A stretch of DNA of 44,854 bases, from positions 1-44,854 of the forward strand of contig CAZPMC010000018.1 of the NCBI GenBank assembly GCA_964587755.1, read 5' to 3'. Of the stretch, positions 1-8,465 are shown piece after piece. Source of the stretch: CAZPMC01 sp964587755. GTDB lineage: Bacteria > Bacillota > Clostridia > Acetivibrionales > DTU013. How positions within the stretch are numbered: the first letter of the stretch is position 1; each line of letters starts with the position of its first letter. The position numbers and the translations under genes are program-made. The notes below the pieces were generated by a model. It saw nothing but the letters and a program-made list of their open reading frames with translations, made no database searches and had not been told where the DNA came from.

Positions 1-2
1 AG

Positions 3-2450
3 CCTTCAAATCTGCCAACTACGAACCTCAACTATATAGGAAGGTCCATGTATTCAAACGATCCTTATCTTGATGGACGTGTAGATGATTTCAGGATTTA
101 CGGCAGAGCCTTGAGTGAATCTGAAATAAGCGAGTTAGCAGGCAGCGGAACGCCTACAAATCCATTTACTAATGTTGCACCTCAGGCAACGGTCACAACT
201 GATTACATTACCTCGGGCTATAGCTTAAGTGCGGTTAATGATGGCTATGAGCCTAGCAGCTCAAGTGATTCAAGCCGCGGCTATTACAACAATTACAACA
301 CACCTGCGACAAAGCATTGGGTACAGTATGAATTCTCTCAACCTCACAGATTTACGCGCTGTGATGTCTATTGGTATTCTAACGGCAGCTCTATAAGACC
401 ACCGCGAATGTACGAGTACCAGTATTGGGACGGGAACGACTGGGTATCTGTGCATTCACCGTCGGCCTATGAGCTTGATACAAACAGATATTGCACAACT
501 ACTTTCATTCCATTTACAGCAAGTAAAATAAGATTGCTGCTTACAAATCTTTCGACGTCATCATCGGGTATAATTGAGTGGAAAGCGTATATAGGAGGTC
601 CTGAAATCAATATCACACCTTCGGCTGAAGCAGGCCCTATGAGCTATTTCACTTTACCGGATGCTATAGAGCTAAAAGGAACCGTTGTTGATGACGGACT
701 ACCGGCAGGATCGTCACTTGTGTCAACATGGACTGTTCATTATGCATCTGGAGTTGCAACAATAGCAAATCCAAATTCGCCTCATACTACAGTAAGCGTC
801 ACTCAGCCCGGCAAATATGTTTTCAAGCTGACAGCTACCGACGGAGAGCTGACATCCTATGATTACGTCACTGTTAATGTGTATGGCAGCGGCACAACTC
901 CATATTCAAATATAGCCGGTTTATCTACGGTGACCGCGTCCAATACGTTACCGGGTTATTCAGCGGTAGCTGTAAAGGATGGTTACACACCGAGCAGCTC
1001 AAGTGATACAAGCCGGGGAGCTTATGCTAATTCGGGCTCTACTCAGACCCTTGATATGGAATTTAGCAAGGCGTATTTGATCAACCAAGCTCAAATATAC
1101 TGGTTGGCAAACGGCTCTACTATAGATGTGCCTGCATCGTATAAATTCTACTATTGGAACGGCAGGGAATTTGTAAAGGCATACGAGCAGGAAGGTCTCG
1201 GAACTGCTTTGAACCAGTTTAATATCACCACATTCTGCCCCATATACACTAATAAGATTCGTGTTGAGATGACGGCAAAAAGCGGCAAACAGGCTGGAAT
1301 TATCGAGATGAGGGTAAACGGCTGCACGCCCGGACCGATAGTTACCAATATAGCCGATCAGGCAGAGCCTTCCGCATCGTATGTTGCTACTGGTACGAGC
1401 CTGAAAGCTCTAAATGACGGTAAGAACCCGACAAGCTCAAACGATACTTCAAATAGTGTATATGCGTTTAATCCTCAAACATCAATGCAGTATATTGATT
1501 ATAACTTTAACAGCACCATGTCTGTTGATAAAATTGATGTGTACTGGTACAGCAACGGCTCAAACGTTCTTGTTCCGGCTTCCTATGCAATCAAATACTG
1601 GAACGGAAGCGCGTGGGTCAACGTCAGCAATCCTTCCGGACTTGGCGTACAGCCTAACAGGTTTAACACAACAACCTTCACAAAGGTGAACACAACAAGG
1701 CTGCGCCTGGAAATAACACCTCAATCGGGCAGATCCGCCGGTGTTATTGAGTGGAAGGTCTTCGGGCACCACCAGATAACTGCACCGCCCGGTTGGGTAA
1801 ATCCGTTCTACACAAAATGTGTCACTGTTTTTGGCATTCCGATTATATCTACGTCCAAAATAAGCGATCAGGCTTTGTGCCAGGCCGCCAATGTAGTAAA
1901 TGCGGAACTGAGAAAGATTGCAACAGTTAAACCTGCAATAATACAAAGACTTCAAACAAACAGGAGCAGATGCGTTATTGTGGGAATGTCTGAGTTTAAT
2001 TACCAGCATCCTGGGCAGGAGGGGCGTCCACATGACTTTAGAGGAGCTTATGGAGGAAACGACAACTTCAACCTTGAGGAAGAGCTATTCATACCGCCGG
2101 ATATGACCCGGTTCTTTGATTTTAGTGTAATGTGTCATGAGTTTGCCCATACGCTGCACACTGCCATCGATGCGGCTGATTCCACGCTCAGGAATCAGCT
2201 TATAGCCGCGTACAATAACGCAATTGCGTTGAACCTGTACACAGAATCCTCATACGACAGAGGCAATGTGTACGAATACTTTGCAGGTCAGGTGGGACGA
2301 TGGTTCAATTCAAACCCAACCCATCTGAATGTTCCGGATGCAAAAAATAAATCCCACAGGCAGCAATTACAAGAGTATGATCCGACCATGTATAATTTAC
2401 TGGCATCCATTTTCGGGGAATACGAGCTGACACCGCCGTGGGTAGACTAG
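3..2450 (+). CDS. Secreted LamG/discoidin-repeat protein with C-terminal zinc-metallopeptidase-like domain (5' partial)
   Basis: The reading frame is open to the left edge, so this is the 3' part of a larger gene. Residues below count from the first internal ATG at 48. The first ~30 residues are the end of a LamG/concanavalin-like fold (DGRVDDFRIYGRALSESEI). Three discoidin (F5/8 type C)-like modules follow at about 41-181, 287-425 and 433-572, sharing a DG-x2-P-(S)SS-x-D-(T/S)S block and a YW-x-NG-x2-(F/W)V block. A PKD-like beta domain lies between modules one and two (about 186-278). Residues ~577-800 are a different globular domain with HEFAH (His697, Glu698, His701) and a Glu743 in VYEYFA, the spacing seen in gluzincin metallopeptidases such as the anthrax lethal factor group. 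Likely extracellular and carbohydrate- or surface-binding; the peptidase activity is inferred. The N-terminus and any signal peptide are outside the window. Confidence 0.8.
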   Translation, partial: PSNLPTTNLNYIGRSMYSNDPYLDGRVDDFRIYGRALSESEISELAGSGTPTNPFTNVAPQATVTTDYITSGYSLSAVNDGYEPSSSSDSSRGYYNNYNTPATKHWVQYEFSQPHRFTRCDVYWYSNGSSIRPPRMYEYQYWDGNDWVSVHSPSAYELDTNRYCTTTFIPFTASKIRLLLTNLSTSSSGIIEWKAYIGGPEINITPSAEAGPMSYFTLPDAIELKGTVVDDGLPAGSSLVSTWTVHYASGVATIANPNSPHTTVSVTQPGKYVFKLTATDGELTSYDYVTVNVYGSGTTPYSNIAGLSTVTASNTLPGYSAVAVKDGYTPSSSSDTSRGAYANSGSTQTLDMEFSKAYLINQAQIYWLANGSTIDVPASYKFYYWNGREFVKAYEQEGLGTALNQFNITTFCPIYTNKIRVEMTAKSGKQAGIIEMRVNGCTPGPIVTNIADQAEPSASYVATGTSLKALNDGKNPTSSNDTSNSVYAFNPQTSMQYIDYNFNSTMSVDKIDVYWYSNGSNVLVPASYAIKYWNGSAWVNVSNPSGLGVQPNRFNTTTFTKVNTTRLRLEITPQSGRSAGVIEWKVFGHHQITAPPGWVNPFYTKCVTVFGIPIISTSKISDQALCQAANVVNAELRKIATVKPAIIQRLQTNRSRCVIVGMSEFNYQHPGQEGRPHDFRGAYGGNDNFNLEEELFIPPDMTRFFDFSVMCHEFAHTLHTAIDAADSTLRNQLIAAYNNAIALNLYTESSYDRGNVYEYFAGQVGRWFNSNPTHLNVPDAKNKSHRQQLQEYDPTMYNLLASIFGEYELTPPWVD

Positions 2451-2536
2451 AGTAGATGCCATATCAAATCCCATCTTGGAGCCAGTTTGTGATAAAATAA
2501 ATATCGAAATAAACTGAACGGAATGGAGGACTTGAT

Positions 2537-4357
2537 GTGGGAACAGCCTTAAAAGCCAGAAAAGATGTTGACCAGGCATTGACGTGGGATTTGTCTTATA
2601 TTTATAAAGACGAAGAGGAATATAATTTACATGTTTCAGAAATGCAAGAGTACGCTTTGAGGATTGAAGAAAAGTACAAAGGGCAGCTTAATTGTCCCCG
2701 GACAATAAATGAGTGCCTGGATTTGCTGAGACAAGTATACGAAATAATGAATCTGACCTCTTCATATGCACGATTGCCTGTTTCTGTGGACCAGACGGAC
2801 CAAATTGCACAAGAAAGAAGCAATAAGTATTCAAATATTGTGTCTGATATCAGAAGCAGGTTGAGTTTTGTTGAGAGTGAAATAATTATGGCTGATGAAG
2901 CGGTTATCAACGAAGCAATGAAGGAATCAACAGAAAACTCCAACTACCTGAAGGAAATAAAAAGAAAAAAGAAGCATGCCCTTCATCCCGAAGCAGAAAG
3001 GGTTTTATCTGCTTTAGCGGGGATATTAAAAGCGCCCGAGGTTGTATACAATCAAGCAAAGCTCTCTGATATGCAATTTGAAAATTTTGTTGTAGACGGA
3101 AAAGATTATCCCTTGAGCTTTGTTCTTTTTGAAAATGACTGGGAGTATGAGAATAATACTAAGGTCAGGAGGGCAGCTTTTGACGCCTTCTCTGCCAAGC
3201 TTAGAGAATATCAGCATACGGTTGCTGCAGCATACAATTTACAAGTTCAGAAGGAGAAAAAAGAAACTTCCCTCAGAGGATTTGATTCGGTTTTTGACGG
3301 GCTGCTTTTTCGTCAAAAGATTGAACGCCCGTTATTTGACAGGCAAATTAACATAATCATGGAAAAGCTGGCACCCCACATGCGTAAATATGCAAAGCTT
3401 ATTCAAAGGATTCATAAAATCGACCAGATGACCTTCGCCGATTTAAAAATAGCAGTTGACCCTTCCTATGAGCCGAAGGTGTCCATAGAGGAGTCTAAAA
3501 AATATATAAGAGGTGCTTTGTCCATACTGGGTGAGGATTATTTGAAGGTGGTCGACACACAGTATAATAACAGGGGTATAGATTTTGTAATAAACATAGG
3601 TAAATCCACAGGTGCATTTTGTGCTACACCGTACAGAAAGCAGTCCTTCATACTGACAGCCTGGTCTGACAGGATGAGCGACGTCTTTACATTAGCACAT
3701 GAGCTTGGCCATGCGGGGCATTTCCATCTGGCCCACAAGCATCAGAATATATTTGACATAGAGCCTTCCTCATACTTTGTCGAGGCTCCATCCACAATGA
3801 ATGAGCTCCTTTTAGCAAATCACCTTTTGAAAACAAACGATGACCTGAGGTTTAGGCGGTGGGTGCTGTCGTCAGTAATAGGGAAAACATATTACCATAA
3901 TTTTGTGACTCATCTATTAGAAGCAGCATTCCAAAATGAGGTCTATAAGATTATAGACGAGGGCGGAAGCGTCCATTCTGCAAGGCTTAATGAGATTATG
4001 AAGTCTGTATTGGAAAAATTCTGGGGCGATGCGGTTAGAATAAATGACGGTGCCGAGCTTACTTGGATGAGGCAGCATCATTATTATATGGGATTGTATT
4101 CCTATACCTACAGCGCAGGACTGACAATTGCTACACAGGTTAGCCAGAGAATTCTGAGAGAAGGACAGACTGCCATAGACGATTGGAGAGAAGTTCTCAA
4201 AGCAGGGGGTACAAAGGCTCCTATTGAGCTGGCAAAAATGGCAGGTGTCGATATAACCACAGACGAACCGCTTTTAAATGCCATTGAGCATGTGGGCAGC
4301 ATGATAGATGAAATAATAAGGATTACAGATGAGCTGGACAGGCGTGCTAATGCATAA
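2537..4357 (+). CDS. pepF: Oligoendopeptidase F, M3 family metallopeptidase
   Basis: A cytosolic zinc peptidase that cleaves short oligopeptides. The 606-residue length fits PepF. The active site is HELGHAGHF (His388, Glu389, His392), with the third zinc ligand most likely Glu416 in YFVEAPSTMNE. The helical N-terminal lobe typical of M3B enzymes precedes it. The start is a GTG; GGAGG lies about seven bases upstream, and the ATG two bases earlier is in another frame. It follows the secreted protein by 86 bases and ends just before the T-box promoter, so it is probably a single-gene unit. Confidence 0.93.
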   Translation: MGTALKARKDVDQALTWDLSYIYKDEEEYNLHVSEMQEYALRIEEKYKGQLNCPRTINECLDLLRQVYEIMNLTSSYARLPVSVDQTDQIAQERSNKYSNIVSDIRSRLSFVESEIIMADEAVINEAMKESTENSNYLKEIKRKKKHALHPEAERVLSALAGILKAPEVVYNQAKLSDMQFENFVVDGKDYPLSFVLFENDWEYENNTKVRRAAFDAFSAKLREYQHTVAAAYNLQVQKEKKETSLRGFDSVFDGLLFRQKIERPLFDRQINIIMEKLAPHMRKYAKLIQRIHKIDQMTFADLKIAVDPSYEPKVSIEESKKYIRGALSILGEDYLKVVDTQYNNRGIDFVINIGKSTGAFCATPYRKQSFILTAWSDRMSDVFTLAHELGHAGHFHLAHKHQNIFDIEPSSYFVEAPSTMNELLLANHLLKTNDDLRFRRWVLSSVIGKTYYHNFVTHLLEAAFQNEVYKIIDEGGSVHSARLNEIMKSVLEKFWGDAVRINDGAELTWMRQHHYYMGLYSYTYSAGLTIATQVSQRILREGQTAIDDWREVLKAGGTKAPIELAKMAGVDITTDEPLLNAIEHVGSMIDEIIRITDELDRRANA

Positions 4358-4360
4358 TAC

Positions 4361-4389
4361 TTTACATTGCGGTAAAAAATGAATATAAT
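4361..4389 (+). promoter_or_regulatory. Promoter of the T-box leader
   Basis: TTTACA (4361-4366) and TATAAT (4384-4389) are separated by 17 bases. Transcription would start near 4396, just ahead of the first T-box helix at 4411. Confidence 0.75.
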
Positions 4390-4410
4390 ATACACAATAT
4401 ATCAAAATAT

Positions 4411-4726
4411 CAAATGCTATGAAGAGGAATAGTAGGCTGGTTTATTCACTTACAGAGAACCCGGGAGGCTGAGAACGGGAAAGTTGAAGAGCTTGCTGAA
4501 CAGGCCTTGGAGCTTTGCACCGAACAGGTTGTCAGATGATTGATTTTCAACCTTATTAGGCTGCAACGGCTGCATCCGTTAAAATGCGCAGAGCTGTCGG
4601 CAGTGTACAGATTACTTGCGGCAGTTCTATAAGGCCGGGACCGGAAGGAAGCGGCAAACAGGGGTGGCACCACGAAGTTTAAGCTCTCGTCCCCGGGATT
4701 ACTTCTCGGGGGTGGGAGCTTTAATT
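4411..4726 (+). promoter_or_regulatory. T-box riboswitch leader
   Basis: The hallmark T-box sequence GGGGTGGCACCACG is at 4661-4674, followed by an intrinsic terminator. Stem I can be drawn as 4411-4517: the base helix CAAA-t-GCT pairs with AGCTTTG (4511-4517), GAGG (4424-4427) with CCTT (4505-4508), AGGC (4434-4437) with GCTT (4491-4494), and an apical CCCG/CGGG hairpin lies around 4461-4478 with an AGAGA bulge before it. The specifier-loop 3' strand would then be GCTGAACAGG (4495-4504), which has no AUG. The tRNA-end-pairing bulge reads UGGC, which predicts a tRNA with discriminator G, not the A of tRNA-Met. Premature termination should be relieved when the sensed tRNA is uncharged. The T-box call is secure; the tRNA identity is not. 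Confidence 0.93.
4681..4726 (+). terminator. T-box intrinsic terminator
   Basis: A G/C-rich hairpin with outer arms AAGCTC and GGGAGCTT and an inner CCCCGGG/CTCGGGGG block, followed by TTAATT. It lies directly after the conserved T-box sequence, the normal place for the regulated terminator. Confidence 0.85.
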
Positions 4727-4762
4727 ATTAAATGCACAGGATTGTTTTAAGAATTTGAAAGG

Positions 4763-6766
4763 ATGATGGCTTTGGAGACTAATACATTTGAAAACAGACC
4801 CAAATTCCCCAAGCGTGTTGTTGTTACAGCAGGCATGCCATATGGCAACAAGGAACTGCACCTTGGACATGTTGGCGGAGTTTTTGTACATGCAGATGCG
4901 TATGCCAGATTCATGCGTGATCGTATAGGTGAAGGAAATGTTATATTTGTGTCGGGGACGGATTGCTATGGGTCCCCCATACTGGAGAATTACCGTCAGC
5001 TGGTTGATGAAGGCGAATTCAGCGGGACTATTGAAGAGTTCGTCCAGACCAACCATGAGCTGCAAAAAGAAATCTTAAAAAAATATAATATAAGCACTAA
5101 CCTTTTTGCAGCCTCAAGTCTTGACCGGGCTGCTGAGATTCACGTTGAAATGACAGATGAGTTCATAAGAAGGTTATATGATAACGGACATCTGATAAAA
5201 TTGACTACATCACAGTTCTACGATCCTGAAGCAGATACTTTTTTAAACGGCCGTCAGGTAGTCGGAAGATGCCCTATTGAGGGGTGCTCATCCGAGAGAG
5301 GCTACGCTGATGAATGCTCCCTTGGTCATCAGTATATGCCGGCGGACCTGATCAACCCTAAAAGCACTATTACGGGAAAGAGGCCCGAAATGAGGGATGT
5401 GACAAACTGGTATTTCAAGCTTAACAGCTTCCGTGAGCAATTGCTGCAGTGGGTAGAAAAACTTGAAAATGAGCCAGGTGCAAGGAATTTCGTCATAAAA
5501 AGCATACAGGAGTTTTTAGAGCCTCCCGTTATTCATGTAAAAAAGGATCAGCTTGAGCAGCTTGAGCCTGTCAAGGATAGGCTTCCTGAGCATAGTGTAA
5601 TCAGCGAAGAGAAAAAGACTTCAATTCAGCTTATTTTCGATAGCCTGGAGGACAGAGAGAAGGCATGCGTGCAATTGGCTGAGCATGGCATACGATTCCG
5701 TACCGGTAAAACATTGGTGCCCTTCAGACTGACGGGAAATGTGGAGTGGGGGGTCGCAGCACCAACCATTGAAGGGTTGGATGGTTTAACTGTTTGGGTT
5801 TGGCCTGAGTCCCTGTGGGCACCCATTTCGTTTACAAAAACATATCTTGAATCAAAAAATGCGGACAAAGAAGCCTGGAAGGATTGGTGGTGTTCGAAGG
5901 AAGCTGAGGTGCACCAATTCATCGGGGAAGACAATGTATATTTTTATGGCCCTGCAGAAATGGCTATGTTTATGGCTCAGCAAGGCCCGGATCCTTCAAT
6001 AGAAACCCCTGAAGGCCAGCTGCAGATTCCAAAGCTGGTGGTAAACAATCACCTTCTGTTTTTAAACAAAAAAGCCAGCAGCAGCGGTAAAATTAAACCT
6101 CCAAGTGCAAGGCAGCTACTTGATTATTATACTGCCGAGCAGTTGAGGGCTCATTTCTTAGGATTGGGGCTTGGGATAAGAAGTGTCGGATTCCAGCCGA
6201 AGCCATTTAACCCTGCAGCTAACGAGAGGGACAGTGACCCTGTGCTAAAGGAAGGAAATCTGTTAGCCAACGTATTCAACCGTGCTGTCAGGTCGTGTTT
6301 TTACACTGCCCAGAAGTACAGTGACGGGAAAATCCCGGTCAGGGATATAAGCCCGGATGTATTGAAGGAATCCGTAGATGTTATTCTCCAGTACGAAAGG
6401 TATATGTATGAACATGAATTCCATCAGGTTATGAATCTAATGGATACCTATATCAGGAATATAAACAAATACTGGTCAAGAAAGATTAAGGAAGCTGACG
6501 AAGCTGACGACAACGAGCTTCGCCTGCAGCTTTTGGCGGATGCCTTCCATATGGTGAGAACAGCATCGGTGCTGATGCATCCTGTAGCTCCCGAGGGCAC
6601 TGAAATGATTCTTGAGTACTTAAGGCTTGGAAAAGAGTTCTGGAGCTGGGATAACATTTTTGAAAATGTGTATTTCTTCATGGAAAATCCCAATGAACAC
6701 CAATTGAAATTCCTTGAGCCCAGAGTCGATTTCTTTAATAAACACCCAAGCCAGATAAAGAGGTAA
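4763..6766 (+). CDS. MetRS-like class I tRNA ligase family protein with degenerate KMSKS
   Basis: Overall it is a methionyl-tRNA synthetase-like protein of up to 667 residues: HLGH (33-36) is an intact HIGH motif in PYGNKELHLGH, a Cys/His zinc knuckle is present (CPIEGC...CSLGH), and an alpha-helical anticodon-binding domain follows. Three things are odd. KMSKS appears as KASSS (437-441), lacking its second lysine. The pocket segment usually read as FIGKDxxYFH is FIGEDNVYFYG, with Tyr395 where MetRS has the methionine-contacting His. The WLDAPIGY region is altered to WPESLWAPISF. There is no C-terminal tRNA-binding domain. AAAGG sits too close to the first two ATGs, so TTG at 4772 may be the true start. 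It is T-box controlled and thpR follows after 23 bases. It may be a divergent MetRS or a paralogue with another substrate. Confidence 0.8.
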   Translation: MMALETNTFENRPKFPKRVVVTAGMPYGNKELHLGHVGGVFVHADAYARFMRDRIGEGNVIFVSGTDCYGSPILENYRQLVDEGEFSGTIEEFVQTNHELQKEILKKYNISTNLFAASSLDRAAEIHVEMTDEFIRRLYDNGHLIKLTTSQFYDPEADTFLNGRQVVGRCPIEGCSSERGYADECSLGHQYMPADLINPKSTITGKRPEMRDVTNWYFKLNSFREQLLQWVEKLENEPGARNFVIKSIQEFLEPPVIHVKKDQLEQLEPVKDRLPEHSVISEEKKTSIQLIFDSLEDREKACVQLAEHGIRFRTGKTLVPFRLTGNVEWGVAAPTIEGLDGLTVWVWPESLWAPISFTKTYLESKNADKEAWKDWWCSKEAEVHQFIGEDNVYFYGPAEMAMFMAQQGPDPSIETPEGQLQIPKLVVNNHLLFLNKKASSSGKIKPPSARQLLDYYTAEQLRAHFLGLGLGIRSVGFQPKPFNPAANERDSDPVLKEGNLLANVFNRAVRSCFYTAQKYSDGKIPVRDISPDVLKESVDVILQYERYMYEHEFHQVMNLMDTYIRNINKYWSRKIKEADEADDNELRLQLLADAFHMVRTASVLMHPVAPEGTEMILEYLRLGKEFWSWDNIFENVYFFMENPNEHQLKFLEPRVDFFNKHPSQIKR

Positions 6767-6789
6767 AAGCAGAGGGGACAGGGAGATTT

Positions 6790-7302
6790 ATGAGGGTATT
6801 TATTGCAATCCTCTTTAATGAGGAGGTTAAAAAAATATTGCGTGAATCCATTTCTGAGTTAAGAAGTCAAGCTGTCTCAGGAAATTTTACCCGGGAGGAA
6901 AATCTGCATTTGACACTTGCTTTTATTGGAGAGACCAATCGCATATCTGCTTTAAAAGAAGTGATTGATTCTACTGCGCCGGAAAGCCTTTCACTTCTGA
7001 TTGGCGGAGTCGGGAGATTTAGACGCCAATCGGGCGACATTTACTGGGTCGGCATTGAGAAAGACCCAAAGCTTATGGAATATGCAGACAATCTGTCGGT
7101 ATCACTCCGCCGCGCGGGCTTTAATATTGAAAACAGAGAATACAAGCCACACATAACTATCGGCCGGGAGGTAGTCGCAGAAAGCAAAATAGAGCTTGCT
7201 GTCCCTATAACAGCAATGACTGTAAACCGGATTTCACTCATGAAGTCAGAGCGTATTCAGGGGACACTGACTTATACTGAAATATACGGGAAGGAAATAT
7301 AA
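6790..7302 (+). CDS. thpR: RNA 2',3'-cyclic phosphodiesterase (2H family)
   Basis: A 170-residue member of the LigT/ThpR group of the 2H phosphoesterase superfamily, which opens 2',3'-cyclic phosphates at RNA ends. Both HxTx motifs are present: HLTLAFIG near residue 39 and HITIGRE near residue 120, related to each other by the internal pseudo-symmetry of this fold. It lies 23 bases after the MetRS-like gene with a plausible GGGGACAGGGAG ribosome site, so it is probably cotranscribed with it, linking an RNA-end enzyme to a tRNA ligase-like protein. Confidence 0.9.
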   Translation: MRVFIAILFNEEVKKILRESISELRSQAVSGNFTREENLHLTLAFIGETNRISALKEVIDSTAPESLSLLIGGVGRFRRQSGDIYWVGIEKDPKLMEYADNLSVSLRRAGFNIENREYKPHITIGREVVAESKIELAVPITAMTVNRISLMKSERIQGTLTYTEIYGKEI

Positions 7303-7375
7303 TTAGCAGGAATAAGTGTTTTTTTGTAGAATATTTAAATCAATGGTAAAATAACGAGATAAAGAGGTGTGGTCA

Positions 7376-7822
7376 ATGAAATGTGTTAATCATCCGGAAG
7401 CTGATGTATCAGGTGCATGCGTCTATTGCGGAAAGCTATTTTGCAATGATTGCCTCATCGAAGTAAATGGAAAAATGTATTGCAAAGCGGATATCAGTAA
7501 TGTATTAAATGAGGCCAAAGCGGAGGCAGCGTCGGCAAAAGCAGCTACTCCGGCAATAAACATAAGTAATGTAAACACAAATACTAATACCAATACTAAT
7601 GCTGGCGTCGGCGCAGCTTACCCACATAAAAGCAAGGTAGTGGCACTAATTCTTTGTATACTATTTGGTTACTTTGGTGTGCATAGATTTTATGTAGGTA
7701 AGATTGGCACCGGAGTCATATGGCTATTCACAGGCGGTTTGTTTGGAGTAGGCTGGATAATAGATATAATTATAATAATTCTGGGCGGATTTAGAGATAA
7801 GGCTAAAATGCCTTTAGTGTAG
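7376..7822 (+). CDS. Small membrane protein with zinc-finger head and TM2 domain
   Basis: About 148 residues. The N-terminus has a B-box-like zinc-binding pattern (C-x2-H then CVYC, CNDC and a later Cys) often seen in bacterial TM2 proteins. A low-complexity Asn/Thr/Ala linker leads to a TM2 domain: HKSKVVALILCILFG-YFGVHRFYVGK, then a second hydrophobic span with GVGWIIDII. The GxFGxHRFY-like element is diagnostic. Start chosen at ATG 7376 because AGAGG ends eight bases upstream; an in-frame GTG at 7367 overlaps that ribosome site. The function of the family is unknown. Confidence 0.85.
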   Translation: MKCVNHPEADVSGACVYCGKLFCNDCLIEVNGKMYCKADISNVLNEAKAEAASAKAATPAINISNVNTNTNTNTNAGVGAAYPHKSKVVALILCILFGYFGVHRFYVGKIGTGVIWLFTGGLFGVGWIIDIIIIILGGFRDKAKMPLV

Positions 7823-7835
7823 AAGTAATTTTATT

Positions 7836-8465
7836 ATGATTTTGAAAATAATAAGTACCTTTTGTAAGTTGAGTGAAAGAATAGGAAAAGATAAGGTTAT
7901 TTGGCGGTATGACCCTATTATTTTGAACGACATGTTTGACTTTTCATATCATAAGGAACAGTTTTCGAAACTTTGCGATAAGCTCAGGAAATATACAAAC
8001 CAGTGTATCATAAGCTTTGTAGATTTATACTCTAAATTGAGGACAGATATTTTAAGAGAAATCAGTATAGATGAAATGATTGAGCTTGGCAAAATGATCT
8101 CATCAGCTGCAAAAGACCGTGGTCTTGCGGTTAAAGCCTGCTGCGAGGAATCATTCTTATTTAAATATGGTATAGAACAGTCTAATTGCATTGACAGGGC
8201 ACTAATAGAGAACATTTGCGGATATAGCCTGAATTTAAAAAAAGATAAAAACCAGCGGAAAGCTTGTGGCTGTTTCGAAAGCATTGATATTGGTGCGTAC
8301 AATACCTGCAAAAATGGTTGCGTGTATTGCTATGCCAACTACAGCAATGTATCCGTGAACAACAACTGTAAAAGGCATAATCCCCACGGGGAGCTTTTGA
8401 TCGGTCAAATAGGAGATAATGATAAAATAAGAGTTAGAGATTGTAGCACTAAAAGAAAAGGATGA
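7836..8465 (+). pseudogene. DUF1848 radical-SAM-like protein, 5'-truncated
   Basis: The 209 residues match the middle and end of DUF1848 proteins: VIWRYDPI, CVISF-DLY-like IISFVDLY, and the C-terminal cluster CGC-x2-S-x-DIG-x-YN-TC followed by CxxxCxYCYAN, the presumed iron-sulphur/radical SAM site. Intact members are about 300 residues and begin with an arginine-rich SASRRTDIPA segment. Here the frame opens only ~14 bases after the TM2 stop codon, at a point equal to roughly residue 95, so about a third of the protein is missing. No ribosome site precedes the ATG. Most likely a relic; the retained Cys cluster suggests the loss is recent. Confidence 0.75.

Noticed and set aside
4536..4538. 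An ATG in the T-box leader considered as a Met specifier
   Set aside because: It lies outside the Stem I that can be drawn (4411-4517), so it cannot be the specifier in that fold.
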